Part shown: one piece after another, positions 34,610 through 43,513 of the stretch
Position numbering within the stretch: position 1 is the first letter of the stretch
Layout of the letters: each line of letters begins with the position of its first letter
Source of the DNA: Flavimaribacter sp039888615
GTDB lineage: Bacteria; Pseudomonadota; Alphaproteobacteria; Rhizobiales; Rhizobiaceae
Length of the DNA: 64,000 bases
Strand: one strand, 5' to 3'
NCBI GenBank assembly: GCA_039888615.1
Contig: JBDQQS010000020.1
Made by a program: the position numbers and the translations under genes
The notes under the pieces: generated by a model
The model's input: only the letters and a program-made list of their open reading frames with translations
Databases searched by the model: none
What the model was told of the DNA's origin: nothing

Positions 34610-35449
34610 CTATGCTTTGCCTGTAAGCCTTCGTGCTCGCTCGACGACCCCGCCGGCGAATCTGCGAACGTACTTAACAGAACTGCTCCATGCATGGAAA
34701 TAGGCGCCGGGAAAGCTGCCCGCAGCGTCGGACCAGACGCCGGCGACCGTAAACTCCCCGCGATGGCGATTAATGTCGAACAGGCGATAAAGCAGAACGC
34801 AAATCAGAGTGCAGAACAGAATTGCAAAGATGGTGTCGCTGGTGAAGTGCCGTCCAAGCATGATCCGCAGCATGGCCGCAACGCCCGCCGCCGCGATGAT
34901 AAGCCAGGACAGCGGTTTCCAGGCGAAGACCCTGTCGCTCTTTCCCATGAGGATTATGAGAACAGCTGCAAACGTGGCCGCCGCCGATCCTTCGCCGGAG
35001 ACGAACGAACAATTCTGCATACACTGGTCGCTTATCGAAAAGGCGGACGAGAAATTCGCGTTGCCGCCGAATTCCAGCACCTGTTGCGGTCGCGCCCTGC
35101 CCCAATATTCCTTCAGGATCCCGTTGACCAGGAGCCCCGGTCCGAGCAGGAAGGACGAGCAGACAAAGGCCCAGACGTTTCTGTGAACTTTCAGCCGTCC
35201 GGGCTCATAGAAGCTCGTGAGATACATCAGCAGACTGAAGATAATGCCGGCTGTGATAATCCAGATGAAGGCGGAGCGAAGAAAGCGGACATAGGGATTC
35301 CAAGTCAGGAAAAACCGTCCGCTGTCATTAGTAAACAGCGAGCTGATCCAGATGTCGATTCCAGGCAAACCGACGAACAGGACAGTCGTGAACAGGCAGA
35401 CGGAGAGCAAGACAGCCAGTGTTTTCCAGAACTCCAGCTCGCTGTTCAT
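34610..35449 (-). CDS. PAP2-type membrane phosphatase
   Basis: 279 residues from ATG 35449 (a GTG is two codons earlier). PAP2 signature: KEYWGRARP (K-x6-R-P), FVSGEGS (the SGH-like block, here SGEGS with Glu where the consensus has His) and RIMLGRHFTSD (the last motif with His). Six hydrophobic segments. The periplasmic phosphatase family includes LpxE/LpxF lipid A phosphatases and undecaprenyl-phosphate phosphatases, and in this neighbourhood a lipid target is likely. It lies between glyA and nrdR. Confidence 0.88.
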   Translation of the reverse strand: MNSELEFWKTLAVLLSVCLFTTVLFVGLPGIDIWISSLFTNDSGRFFLTWNPYVRFLRSAFIWIITAGIIFSLLMYLTSFYEPGRLKVHRNVWAFVCSSFLLGPGLLVNGILKEYWGRARPQQVLEFGGNANFSSAFSISDQCMQNCSFVSGEGSAAATFAAVLIILMGKSDRVFAWKPLSWLIIAAAGVAAMLRIMLGRHFTSDTIFAILFCTLICVLLYRLFDINRHRGEFTVAGVWSDAAGSFPGAYFHAWSSSVKYVRRFAGGVVERARRLTGKA

Positions 35450-35497
35450 CCCCACCAGTTCCCGTGCATTATCCGAATGAAGCGACGCCCGCGACCG

Positions 35498-36811
35498 TCA
35501 GAGGTCCTGATAGATCGGGAAACGGTCCGTCAGGGCAATGACCTTTTGCTTGACGGCCTGTTCAACGGATGCGTTGCCTTCTTCCGAGTTCGCCGTGCGC
35601 AGTCCGTCCATCACCTCGAGAATCAGCATGCCGATTTCACGGAATTCGGCAGGTCCGAACCCACGGGTCGTGCCGGCTGGCGTTCCGAGCCGTATACCGG
35701 ACGTGATCGTCGGCTTTTCCGGATCGTTTGGCACACCGTTCTTGTTGCAGGTGATGAAGGCTCGGCCGAGCGCCTGTTCGGACGCCTTGCCGGTCAGGTT
35801 CTTCGGTCGCAGATCAACAAGCATCAGATGCGTGTCGGTTCCGCCCGAAACGATGTCGAGGCCGCCCTCGACCAGCGTTGACGCCAGCACCTTGGCGTTT
35901 TCAACGACCTGTCTCGCATAGTTGGAAAATTCCGGCGTCAAAGCCTCGCCGAAAGCGACCGCCTTGGCGGCGATAACATGCATCAACGGGCCGCCCTGCA
36001 GGCCAGGGAAAACCGCTGAATTGATTTTCTTTGCGATGTCCTCGTCATTTGTCAGCACGAGGCCGCCGCGCGGTCCGCGAAGGGTCTTGTGGGTGGTCGA
36101 GGTTGCGACATGGGCGTGCGGAAACGGGCTGGGATGAACACCGCCGGCGACAAGGCCCGCGAAATGCGCCATGTCGACCCAGAACCACGCGCCGACACTG
36201 TCGGCGATGGCCCGGAAACGCGCAAAGTCGATTTTACGGGAATAGGCTGAGCCACCGGCGATAATGATCGCTGGACGGTGTTCGCGCGCCAGCGCTTCAA
36301 CCTGGTCGAAATCGATCAGGCCTGTCTCCGGCTTGACGCCGTACTGGACGGCGTTGAACCACTTTCCGGACATATTGGGACGCGCGCCGTGCGTCAGGTG
36401 TCCGCCGGCGTCCAGACTCAAGCCGAGGATCGTGTCGCCCGGCTTCGCCAGAGCCATCATGACCGCCTGGTTCGCCTGACTGCCGGAATTCGGCTGGACA
36501 TTGGCGAAAGCGCAGTCGAACAGCTTGGTAACCCGCTCGATTGCAAGGTTTTCCGCGATGTCGACATATTGGCAGCCGCCATAGTAACGCCTGCCCGGAT
36601 ACCCTTCCGCGTATTTGTTGGTCATCACCGAACCCTGCGCCTCCAGCACGGCGCGGGAGACGATGTTCTCGGAAGCAATCAATTCGATTTCGTGACGCTG
36701 ACGATCGAGTTCATCCTCGATCGCCCCGAACAGAGCCGGATCAGCCTCCTGCAGGGTCCGCGTGAAAAACGTGTCGGTGGAAGTTGCCGGAGATCTGGCT
36801 ACGTCTGACAT
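35498..36811 (-). CDS. glyA: Serine hydroxymethyltransferase
   Basis: 437 residues from ATG 36811. PLP enzyme converting serine and tetrahydrofolate to glycine and methylene-THF. Seen: IELIASENIVSRAVLEAQGS, NKYAEGYPGRRYYGGC, the PLP-Lys in STTHKTLRGPRGG, and the C-terminal ITSGIRLGTPAGTTRGF. AAGGA precedes the start. Longer frames upstream lack homology. Head of the glyA-PAP2-nrdR-rib-nusB row. Confidence 0.97.
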   Translation of the reverse strand: MSDVARSPATSTDTFFTRTLQEADPALFGAIEDELDRQRHEIELIASENIVSRAVLEAQGSVMTNKYAEGYPGRRYYGGCQYVDIAENLAIERVTKLFDCAFANVQPNSGSQANQAVMMALAKPGDTILGLSLDAGGHLTHGARPNMSGKWFNAVQYGVKPETGLIDFDQVEALAREHRPAIIIAGGSAYSRKIDFARFRAIADSVGAWFWVDMAHFAGLVAGGVHPSPFPHAHVATSTTHKTLRGPRGGLVLTNDEDIAKKINSAVFPGLQGGPLMHVIAAKAVAFGEALTPEFSNYARQVVENAKVLASTLVEGGLDIVSGGTDTHLMLVDLRPKNLTGKASEQALGRAFITCNKNGVPNDPEKPTITSGIRLGTPAGTTRGFGPAEFREIGMLILEVMDGLRTANSEEGNASVEQAVKQKVIALTDRFPIYQDL

Positions 36812-37059
36812 TCGGAAGTTTTCCTTCAGCTGTTCGGTTCGATCTTGCTGATTCAGCAGGTCCGCGCGGGCCGGATATCCGGCCATCGCTTGCGCTCGTC
36901 TGGCGACTCAATAATGCGATGCGGCAAAATACTCAAGAACGACGGCGCAATCCTGTGCCGCAAGCGAATTGCAGCGACGGATTTTGCGACATGGGAAATG
37001 TTTTCGATGCTTCTGACCCGGAGCTCGAATGGCGCGAGACTCTATAAAGAAGCCCGCTC

Positions 37060-38346
37060 CTACTGGAGAGCAAGTTCTTCCACGCCGTCACGGTGGTAGA
37101 TATCGTCGCGGAACTGGACGACGCCATCGGACGTCGACCAGGCGGTGATGTAGGTGAAATATACCGGAACCGGATTGGCAAGCGCAATTTCCGTGCTCTC
37201 GCCGGTAGCGATGACCGTTTCCATTGTCTGGCGATCCCAACCCGCGGTGTTTTCCAGCAGCCAAGTCGTCAGGTCCCGAACGTTCTGGACGCGAACACAT
37301 CCAGAAGACTCGAAACGCATCAATTGGCCGAATTTCGACTGCTGCGGCGTGTCGTGCATGTAAACGGCATGCGGATTGTGGAAATTGATCTTGGTCGACG
37401 CCATTGCGTTGATCTTGCCGGGATCCTGCCGAAACATCAGCTTGGGCGCCTCATCGACGTTCCAGTCGATCGTCTGCGGGGAAACCTCGTTTCCGCGATA
37501 GTCGAAGAGCCGGATGTTGTTGCGGGTCAGATAGGTCGGATCCTCCCGCATCAGCGGCATGATATCTTTCTCGATGATCGAACGCGGCGCTGTCCAGTAC
37601 GGGTTGAGAATAATCTCGTGTATCTTGGAGTTCAGGATCGGCGTCTGGCGACTGATCTTGCCTACGATGGCTGTATGGCGCTGCACCACGCGGTTGCCTT
37701 CGACCGCCTCGATCTGGGCCGCGGGAATATTGACGACCACGTAACGATCTCCAAGAAAACCGGACATCGACTTCAACCGAACCAGATTGGTTTCAAGCTG
37801 GCCAAGACGGATATTGGCGGGAACGTTCAGCGCCGCGAAGCTGTATTGACCGAGAACGCCGTCCGCAGGCAAGCCGTGACGCGCCTGGAAGCGCTTGACG
37901 GCTCCCTCGACATAGGTGTCGAAGGCGTTGGAGGCTCCTGCTGCGCGCGGCAGATCGCCGGAAATGAAAAGACGTTGACGCAACACCGACACCGCAGGAT
38001 CGTTGTCGCCAAGCTGAAGCTTGCTCGAGGCGGGCACCGTCGGCCAACCACCCTGCATCACGATATTGTTGTAGGTGCGAATTGCGTCTTCGACGTAAAG
38101 CACCGTCTCGGGGCTCAACATAGGCACGCGCGAACTGACTTCCTGGCCGCCGCGAGACCCTTGCGCGTCGAACTGGTCGTCCCACGAACCGCGCTGGGGC
38201 GCATTGATAATGCTCTGGATCGCGGACTGCGACAGTGTCTGGGCGGACGCGCCGGAGGCTGCCAGCCCGAGTCCAGTCATCGCCGCGCCTCTGATGAAAG
38301 CGCGTCGCGACAGATGTTTACCGATCTTCATTTTCGACATTTGCAT
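37060..38346 (-). CDS. ldtP: L,D-transpeptidase (YcbB-like) with Tat signal
   Basis: 428 residues. The N-terminus has a twin-arginine pattern SRRAFIRGA, then a hydrophobic stretch ending ASGASAQ. A peptidoglycan-binding module follows at about residues 145-170 (QRLFISGDLPRA, FQARHGLPADGVLGQYS), and a YkuD domain carries HDTPQQSKFGQLMRFESSGCVRVQN with catalytic His and Cys (about residue 349). It crosslinks peptidoglycan (3-3 bonds) or attaches lipoproteins. The LdtR regulator gene is nearby. The symbol follows the Liberibacter homologue and is tentative. Confidence 0.85.
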   Translation of the reverse strand: MQMSKMKIGKHLSRRAFIRGAAMTGLGLAASGASAQTLSQSAIQSIINAPQRGSWDDQFDAQGSRGGQEVSSRVPMLSPETVLYVEDAIRTYNNIVMQGGWPTVPASSKLQLGDNDPAVSVLRQRLFISGDLPRAAGASNAFDTYVEGAVKRFQARHGLPADGVLGQYSFAALNVPANIRLGQLETNLVRLKSMSGFLGDRYVVVNIPAAQIEAVEGNRVVQRHTAIVGKISRQTPILNSKIHEIILNPYWTAPRSIIEKDIMPLMREDPTYLTRNNIRLFDYRGNEVSPQTIDWNVDEAPKLMFRQDPGKINAMASTKINFHNPHAVYMHDTPQQSKFGQLMRFESSGCVRVQNVRDLTTWLLENTAGWDRQTMETVIATGESTEIALANPVPVYFTYITAWSTSDGVVQFRDDIYHRDGVEELALQ

Positions 38347-38657
38347 TTACCGTCCGGCGAAGAAAACTGTCATCCAACGTTCATAACAGCCATATGCTTA
38401 ACAAAACGCGATCATTGGCGCTACCATCCGCCTGCGCTCTTCACGATATTGCGAGTGCGCGGCTATGGATCACAGGATCGCGGCGCCAACCAGAAGCAAC
38501 GATCGGGTCTCGAGTTTCACAGCAATATGGCCAATTCAAGGACTACTACTAACCGATCTCCTGCAAGGTCGCAAATCCGGTCAGGCCGAATATGTTTGCT
38601 CCCCCGTGATCAATTTGTCAGATAGGTCGATGCCACTCATTTTGCCAGGAGGCCACC
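38347..38657. other. Non-coding divergent region upstream of ldtP and the lysine gene
   Basis: No gene is supported. The AT-richer part near 38370-38410 (cataacagccatatgcttaa) is the likely promoter zone for ldtP on the reverse strand. AGGAGG at 38647-38652 is the ribosome site of the downstream GTG start. No perfect dyad of 8 bp or more was noticed. Confidence 0.5.
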
Positions 38658-39728
38658 GTGAAATTTCACCTGAGGGACGAGGATCGGCCTACCGAGCGCC
38701 GTGCGCCGGTGACCCCGCAGCATGCGCAGACACTGATCGAGGCCGGATGGGAAGTCGACATTGAAAACAGCGCCAAGCGGATCTTCTCCGATGCTGACTA
38801 TGCTGCGGCCGGTTGTCATATCAAGCCCGCCGGAAGCTGGATCGATGCGCCCTGCGATACGGTGATCCTCGGCCTGAAGGAATTGCCTCCCCTTCCAGAA
38901 ACATTGCCTCACCGGATGATCCACTTCGCCCATATCTACAAGGATCAGCATGGCTGGCGGGACGAACTGCGCCGCTTCGCGCGCGGAGGCGGCCGACTTT
39001 ATGACCTGGAGTTTCTGGTTGATTCGGAAGGCCGCAGGAAAGCCGCTTTCGGATACTGGGCTGGCTGGGTCGGAGCCGCCCTTGCGCTTTGGCGTCACAT
39101 CGCGCGCGATCATGGCGTCGCTGGCCCTTTGCAAGGCTTGAGCAACTTCGAAAACAGAGACGCGCTGCGCTCGGAAATAGAAACGCTTGCGCAAGGTGGA
39201 AAGCGCCTTCCCCGCGCGATCGTCATCGGGGCGAAGGGTCGTTCCGGACAGGGCGCGGTCGATGCGCTCAGCATCGCCTGCGACGAGATTACCGAGTGGG
39301 ACAAGGAAGAGACCGCCGATCTCGACCGGAAGGCACTGACCAATCATGACATTCTGGTGAATTGTGTGCTGGTGTCCGGCCCCGGATTGCTGCTGCTTAC
39401 TTCGGAAGACGTTGAAGGGCCAGACCAGAAAATCAGAACGATTTCAGATGTATCGTGCGACCCCTTAAGCGACTACAACCCGCTGCCCATCTACCGCGAG
39501 CCGACAAGCTGGGAGCGACCGTTCATCACGGTTGGCAGGAACGGCGACGGGGAAGAAATTGAACTGACTGCTGTCGACAACTTGCCGTCTTTGCTGCCGA
39601 AAGAAGCCTCCGAGGACTTCTCCCGGCAACTGCTTCCCTCTCTTCTTGCCTTCGACCACGGTCAGGAATGGCGGGCGGCGCTCGATCTTTTCGAAAGCAA
39701 GATCAGGGAACTGGAGACGATCGGATAA
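38658..39728 (+). CDS. Saccharopine dehydrogenase (L-lysine-forming) family protein
   Basis: 356 residues, starting at GTG 38658 after AGGAGG with 5-base spacing. Pattern of LYS1-type saccharopine dehydrogenases: HLRDEDRPTERRAPVTPQHA, ILGLKELPPLP, MIHFAHIYKDQHGW and GGGRLYDLEFLVDSEGRR in the N-terminal half, and RAIVIGAKGRSGQGAVDAL as the NAD-binding segment. It reversibly cleaves saccharopine to lysine and 2-oxoglutarate. Family naming rests on these motifs. Fumarase C follows in the same direction with an 83-base gap. Confidence 0.8.
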   Translation: MKFHLRDEDRPTERRAPVTPQHAQTLIEAGWEVDIENSAKRIFSDADYAAAGCHIKPAGSWIDAPCDTVILGLKELPPLPETLPHRMIHFAHIYKDQHGWRDELRRFARGGGRLYDLEFLVDSEGRRKAAFGYWAGWVGAALALWRHIARDHGVAGPLQGLSNFENRDALRSEIETLAQGGKRLPRAIVIGAKGRSGQGAVDALSIACDEITEWDKEETADLDRKALTNHDILVNCVLVSGPGLLLLTSEDVEGPDQKIRTISDVSCDPLSDYNPLPIYREPTSWERPFITVGRNGDGEEIELTAVDNLPSLLPKEASEDFSRQLLPSLLAFDHGQEWRAALDLFESKIRELETIG

Positions 39729-39811
39729 CCGGGTAAGCAGTATTGCCATTGGTAGCAGCATCACCTTAAGGACTTCATCAATCTTTAAAATACTGGAACC
39801 GGAGAGTGACG

Positions 39812-41212
39812 ATGACGAAATTTCGCAACGAATCAGACAGTCTCGGAACGGTTCAGGTGCCCGCCGACAGGCTTTGGGGCGCCCAGACCCAGCGATCGCT
39901 GCACTATTTCAGCATTGGCGACGACATCATGCCCGATGACATGATCACCGCCTATGCGACGTTGAAACGGGCAGCGGCGACCGTCAATCACCGTGGCGGC
40001 AGGCTGGAAAAACAGCAATGCGATCTCATCGTGCAGGTGTGTGATGAAATTGTTGCCGGCGAACATCGCACCGAGTTTCCGCTTCACGTCTGGATGACCG
40101 GCAGCGGCACCCAGTTCAACATGAATGTAAACGAGGTCATTTCCAATCGCGCCTGCCAGATTGCAGGCACGGAAGTTGGCGGTAAATCCCCGGTTCACCC
40201 CAACGACCACGTCAATATGGGCCAGTCGACGAACGATTCATTTCCAACCGCGATGTGCATCGCCGCCGCCGAAGGTTCCGTCAAGCGGCTCCTGCCGGCC
40301 GTTCGCGCGCTGCGGGATTCGCTGGACGCCAAGGCGAAGGCGTGGGATGACATCGTCAAGATCGGCCGCACCCACATGCAGGACGCGACACCGTTGACGC
40401 TTGGCCAGGAGTTTTCCGGCTATGTCGGGATGCTGGACGACGCTGCCCGGCATGTGGAGCAGTCGCTCGAGAGTGTGTACCGACTGGCGCTTGGCGGCAC
40501 CGCGGTCGGCACGGGAATCAACACAGCGGCCGGTTTCGACGTAGAAACCGCAGGCGAGATCGCGTTTCTTACCGGTCTGCCCTTTGTGACCGCACCCAAC
40601 AAGTTCGCGGTGCAGGGTTCGCATGACGCGCTGGTGCATCTACATGGCGCGCTGAAGGTGCTCGCCACAGCGCTATTCAAGATCGCCAACGATATTCGTC
40701 TTCTGTCCTGCGGACCGCGCTGTGGATTTCAGGAACTGATCATTCCCGAAAACGAACCGGGTTCTTCAATCATGCCTGGCAAGGTCAATCCGACGCAGTG
40801 CGAAGCGCTAGCCATGCTGGCGGCGCAGGTGATGGGCAACGATGTTGCGGTGACAATCGGGGGCGGCGCAGGATACCTGGAAATGAACGTCTACAAACCG
40901 CTGATCATATTCAACCTGTCGAAGTCCATTCGGTTGATGACTGATGGCTGCGACAATTTTCGTCAGTTCCTGGTTGAGGGTATGGAGCCCAACCGCAAAC
41001 AGATCAACGCCTATGTCGAGCGCTCGCTGATGCTTGTCACTGCTCTCAGCCCCGTCATCGGCTACGACAAGGCCTCGAAGGTGGCGCATCACGCGCATCA
41101 CCACGACCTGTCGCTGCGCGAGGCGGCGCTTGCTCTCGGCTTTGTCGATGCGGCGGAATTCGACCGTATCGTCGACCCGGCCGCCATGGTGCGACCGGCC
41201 AAGGCCGAATAG
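39812..41212 (+). CDS. fumC: Fumarate hydratase class II
   Basis: 466 residues from ATG 39812 (a GTG two codons upstream is less well placed). Interconverts fumarate and malate. The family signature GSSIMPGKVNPTQCE is present with the catalytic Ser loop, as well as SGTQFNMNVNEVISNRA, NDHVNMGQSTNDSFPTAM and GRTHMQDATPLTLGQE with the catalytic His. The C-terminus (HHAHHHDLSLREAALALGFVDAAEFD) is standard. Ribosome site GGAG at 39801. The stop is 8 bases before the convergent ldtR stop. Confidence 0.97.
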   Translation: MTKFRNESDSLGTVQVPADRLWGAQTQRSLHYFSIGDDIMPDDMITAYATLKRAAATVNHRGGRLEKQQCDLIVQVCDEIVAGEHRTEFPLHVWMTGSGTQFNMNVNEVISNRACQIAGTEVGGKSPVHPNDHVNMGQSTNDSFPTAMCIAAAEGSVKRLLPAVRALRDSLDAKAKAWDDIVKIGRTHMQDATPLTLGQEFSGYVGMLDDAARHVEQSLESVYRLALGGTAVGTGINTAAGFDVETAGEIAFLTGLPFVTAPNKFAVQGSHDALVHLHGALKVLATALFKIANDIRLLSCGPRCGFQELIIPENEPGSSIMPGKVNPTQCEALAMLAAQVMGNDVAVTIGGGAGYLEMNVYKPLIIFNLSKSIRLMTDGCDNFRQFLVEGMEPNRKQINAYVERSLMLVTALSPVIGYDKASKVAHHAHHHDLSLREAALALGFVDAAEFDRIVDPAAMVRPAKAE

Positions 41213-41220
41213 GTCTCCGC

Positions 41221-41736
41221 CTACAGCCGGTAGAGGATCTGGTCGTTCCAGAAACGATCCAGACGTTGCAACGCCTTGTTCATTGTCTGGAATTCTTCGG
41301 CGCTGATGCCTCCGACCTGTTCGATTGAACCGATATGGCGGTCATAAAGGGCGGCCACGACGTCGGCGACTTCCCTGCCCTTGTCAGTCAGACTGATGCG
41401 GACGGAACGACGATCGACGCGCGAACGGCTGTGATTAACGAAATCGAGATCGACCAGCTTTTTCAGATTGTATGAAACGTTCGATCCGAGATAATAGCCG
41501 CGGCTACGCAGTTCGCCGGCCGTCAATTCCGAATTGCCGATATTGAACAGCAGAAGCGCCTGAATGGCGTTGATGTCATTGCGGCCATTGCGGTCGAACT
41601 CGTCCTTGATTACGTCGAGCAACCGGCGATGCAGGCGCTCAACGAGCTGAAGGGATTCCATGTAAAGCGAACGCAAAGCATCGCGTTCGGCCTTCGGCGG
41701 AGACTGCTCCGCGCGCTGTCTGTTTTCCATTGTCAT
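41221..41736 (-). CDS. ldtR: MarR-family regulator, LdtR type
   Basis: 171 residues. Winged helix in residues about 50-115: DINAIQALLLFNIGNSELTAGELRSRGYYLGSNVSYNLKKLVDLDFV, with the wing in RSRVDRRSVRISLTDKGREV. The protein is very close in pattern to LdtR regulators of Rhizobiales and Liberibacter, which control L,D-transpeptidase genes and respond to small aromatic ligands. The matching L,D-transpeptidase gene lies 3 kb away in the window. ATG 41736 with GTGAGG upstream. Confidence 0.8.
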   Translation of the reverse strand: MTMENRQRAEQSPPKAERDALRSLYMESLQLVERLHRRLLDVIKDEFDRNGRNDINAIQALLLFNIGNSELTAGELRSRGYYLGSNVSYNLKKLVDLDFVNHSRSRVDRRSVRISLTDKGREVADVVAALYDRHIGSIEQVGGISAEEFQTMNKALQRLDRFWNDQILYRL

Positions 41737-41860
41737 GCCTCACTGTTATTTGCCGGTTGTTTTTTCCGGCTTGAGGCAACACTATCGAATACGTCTAAAA
41801 TTCACCTTAAAATGCAGCATTAACGGGAGGTTACCTGAACGAATGCAAATTGAGGGTGAA

Positions 41861-42292
41861 TCAAATATTACTTCCGCCCATTTCGCTGCGCGGATTGAAG
41901 TAGATGATAAGCCGCAAAATCACATAGGTAATGACGACCACGCAGTGGATGGCGAGCAGGTACCAATAGTTTCCGTAAAGGGACGAAAACCCGCCATACA
42001 TCAGAGACTCCGCCGCCGCCGCCACGATCCATACGACCGGTCCCCAGGACACCAGCATCCACAGACCGATGCCGGCGACTGGCCACAGTACGGCGAGGAT
42101 GGCCACCGCGGCTTTCCAGTGCGATGGCAGAACGTCGAACCGCCATGCGCCGCCGCCATAGACGCCTATAAGCAGCGACCAGTACCACAGGCCGGCCCCA
42201 AGACAGTAAAAGGCCACGATCCTCTGGAAGATATCGAAAGCTGTTTCGGCCGCAGTGGGACGCGGCGGCATCGGCTCCTGGACATCGGTCAT
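41861..42292 (-). CDS. DUF6163-type small membrane protein
   Basis: 143 residues. Four hydrophobic segments (about residues 25-45, 62-85, 90-105 and 118-135) with Trp-rich helices (LWYWSLLIG, IGLWMLVSWGPVVWIVAA). It is a conserved rhizobial membrane protein of unknown role found next to ldtR. ATG 42292. It is on the same strand as the downstream ldtR, after a 124-base gap, so co-transcription is possible but not proven. Confidence 0.7.
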   Translation of the reverse strand: MTDVQEPMPPRPTAAETAFDIFQRIVAFYCLGAGLWYWSLLIGVYGGGAWRFDVLPSHWKAAVAILAVLWPVAGIGLWMLVSWGPVVWIVAAAAESLMYGGFSSLYGNYWYLLAIHCVVVITYVILRLIIYFNPRSEMGGSNI

Positions 42293-42294
42293 GC

Positions 42295-43344
42295 TTAGGG
42301 CACTCCCTCAAGGTCGCCGGTTTCCAATGGCGTGAAATAGGCGTCCACCATGTTTTTTGTAACCTTGTCGAGACTGTCTGGATCCCATTGCGGCGCCGCA
42401 TCCTTGTCGATGATGACGGCGCGTATGCCCTCGTAGAAATCATGTCCCTGCAACATCCGCACGAGGATCCGATACTCCATACGCATGCATTTCGCCAGAC
42501 TGCGTCCGCGGCCTTCGGCCAGCTGTCGGAACGTCACGGCCATGCTCACCGGACATTTGGAAGATATCTTTTCCAAACAGACAGTAGCAACCGGATCGGA
42601 CTCCGTCCGAGATTGGAGATTGTCCATAACATCCGTAAGCGTGTTGCCCGCAAAAATATGCCTGATATGTTTGTGATCGTGGCTGGCCGGCGCCGCCTTC
42701 GCAGGATCGCACAGATCTGACAGAACCTTCTTCGGATTTCCGGTCTCCACAAGCGCGCGTAGAATTTCATCCAGATCAACAGACTGGGCGGTATGGGTGG
42801 CGACCCCGCATTTGAGCGCATCGCCGGATTTGACGCGGTCGCCCGTCAACGCAAGATAGAGGCCAAAATTTTCCTCCAGGCGCGGCAGGAAATGACTTCC
42901 GCCAACATCCGGGAAAAAGCCGATGCCAACTTCCGGCATGGCGAAAACCGCATTCTCGGTCATGACGCGATATTGGCCATGGACCGATATGCCGACGCCG
43001 CCGCCCATGACGATGCCGTCTATCAGAGACACGATTGGCTTGGGATAGGCGCCCAGCCATGCATTGAGACGATACTCGTCAGCAAAGAAGCCATAAGGCG
43101 GATCGCTCGCCACGCCGCGCGCATAAACCTCCAGCAGATCTCCACCGGCGCTGAAGGCACGACCTCTGGCCGTGATCACGATGACCTGGACCTGCTTATC
43201 TGCCTGCCATTCGCCGAGCGCGGCTGACATGGCTTTGATCATGAGATGGCTAAGCGCGTTCAGCGCCTTTTCACGAACAAGCGTGATGACGCCAGCCCGT
43301 CCGCTGATTTCAAACTCGATCTGGCCGGCTATGTTGAACTGCAT
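42295..43344 (-). CDS. 3-Hydroxyisobutyryl-CoA hydrolase (enoyl-CoA hydratase family)
   Basis: 349 residues, the length of HIBCH and longer than a typical enoyl-CoA hydratase. Family features: ALNALSHLMIKAMSAAL, GGDLLEVYA, DGIVMGGGVGISVHGQYRVMTENAVFAMPEVGIGFFPDVGGSHFLPRLEENFG (shown here in part: GGGVGISVHG, GFFPDVGGS) and the HIBCH-specific C-terminal half. It hydrolyses 3-hydroxyisobutyryl-CoA in valine breakdown. GGAGGG precedes ATG 43344. It is followed by the DUF6163 gene with 2 bases between. Confidence 0.88.
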   Translation of the reverse strand: MQFNIAGQIEFEISGRAGVITLVREKALNALSHLMIKAMSAALGEWQADKQVQVIVITARGRAFSAGGDLLEVYARGVASDPPYGFFADEYRLNAWLGAYPKPIVSLIDGIVMGGGVGISVHGQYRVMTENAVFAMPEVGIGFFPDVGGSHFLPRLEENFGLYLALTGDRVKSGDALKCGVATHTAQSVDLDEILRALVETGNPKKVLSDLCDPAKAAPASHDHKHIRHIFAGNTLTDVMDNLQSRTESDPVATVCLEKISSKCPVSMAVTFRQLAEGRGRSLAKCMRMEYRILVRMLQGHDFYEGIRAVIIDKDAAPQWDPDSLDKVTKNMVDAYFTPLETGDLEGVP

Positions 43345-43513
43345 TGCAGGCCCTCCACGTCAGAAATTACCCTTCGTCTATGCAAAGCCTTGCGCATGCC
43401 GTCAATGGCCGCAATGGAAATGTTGTCGCATGGTTCCGGTTATGGGTTTGGCGCAACAGCAACGACATGATAAGGAAGCGGCAAGGCAAATACTGGACAT
43501 CAGCGGAGCACAC

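Noticed and set aside
34310..35881. A 523-residue forward frame opposite the PAP2 and glyA genes
   Set aside because: It lies antisense to clear PAP2/glyA motifs, is rich in Arg, Gln and Asp with no domain, and is explained by the codon bias of the reverse genes.
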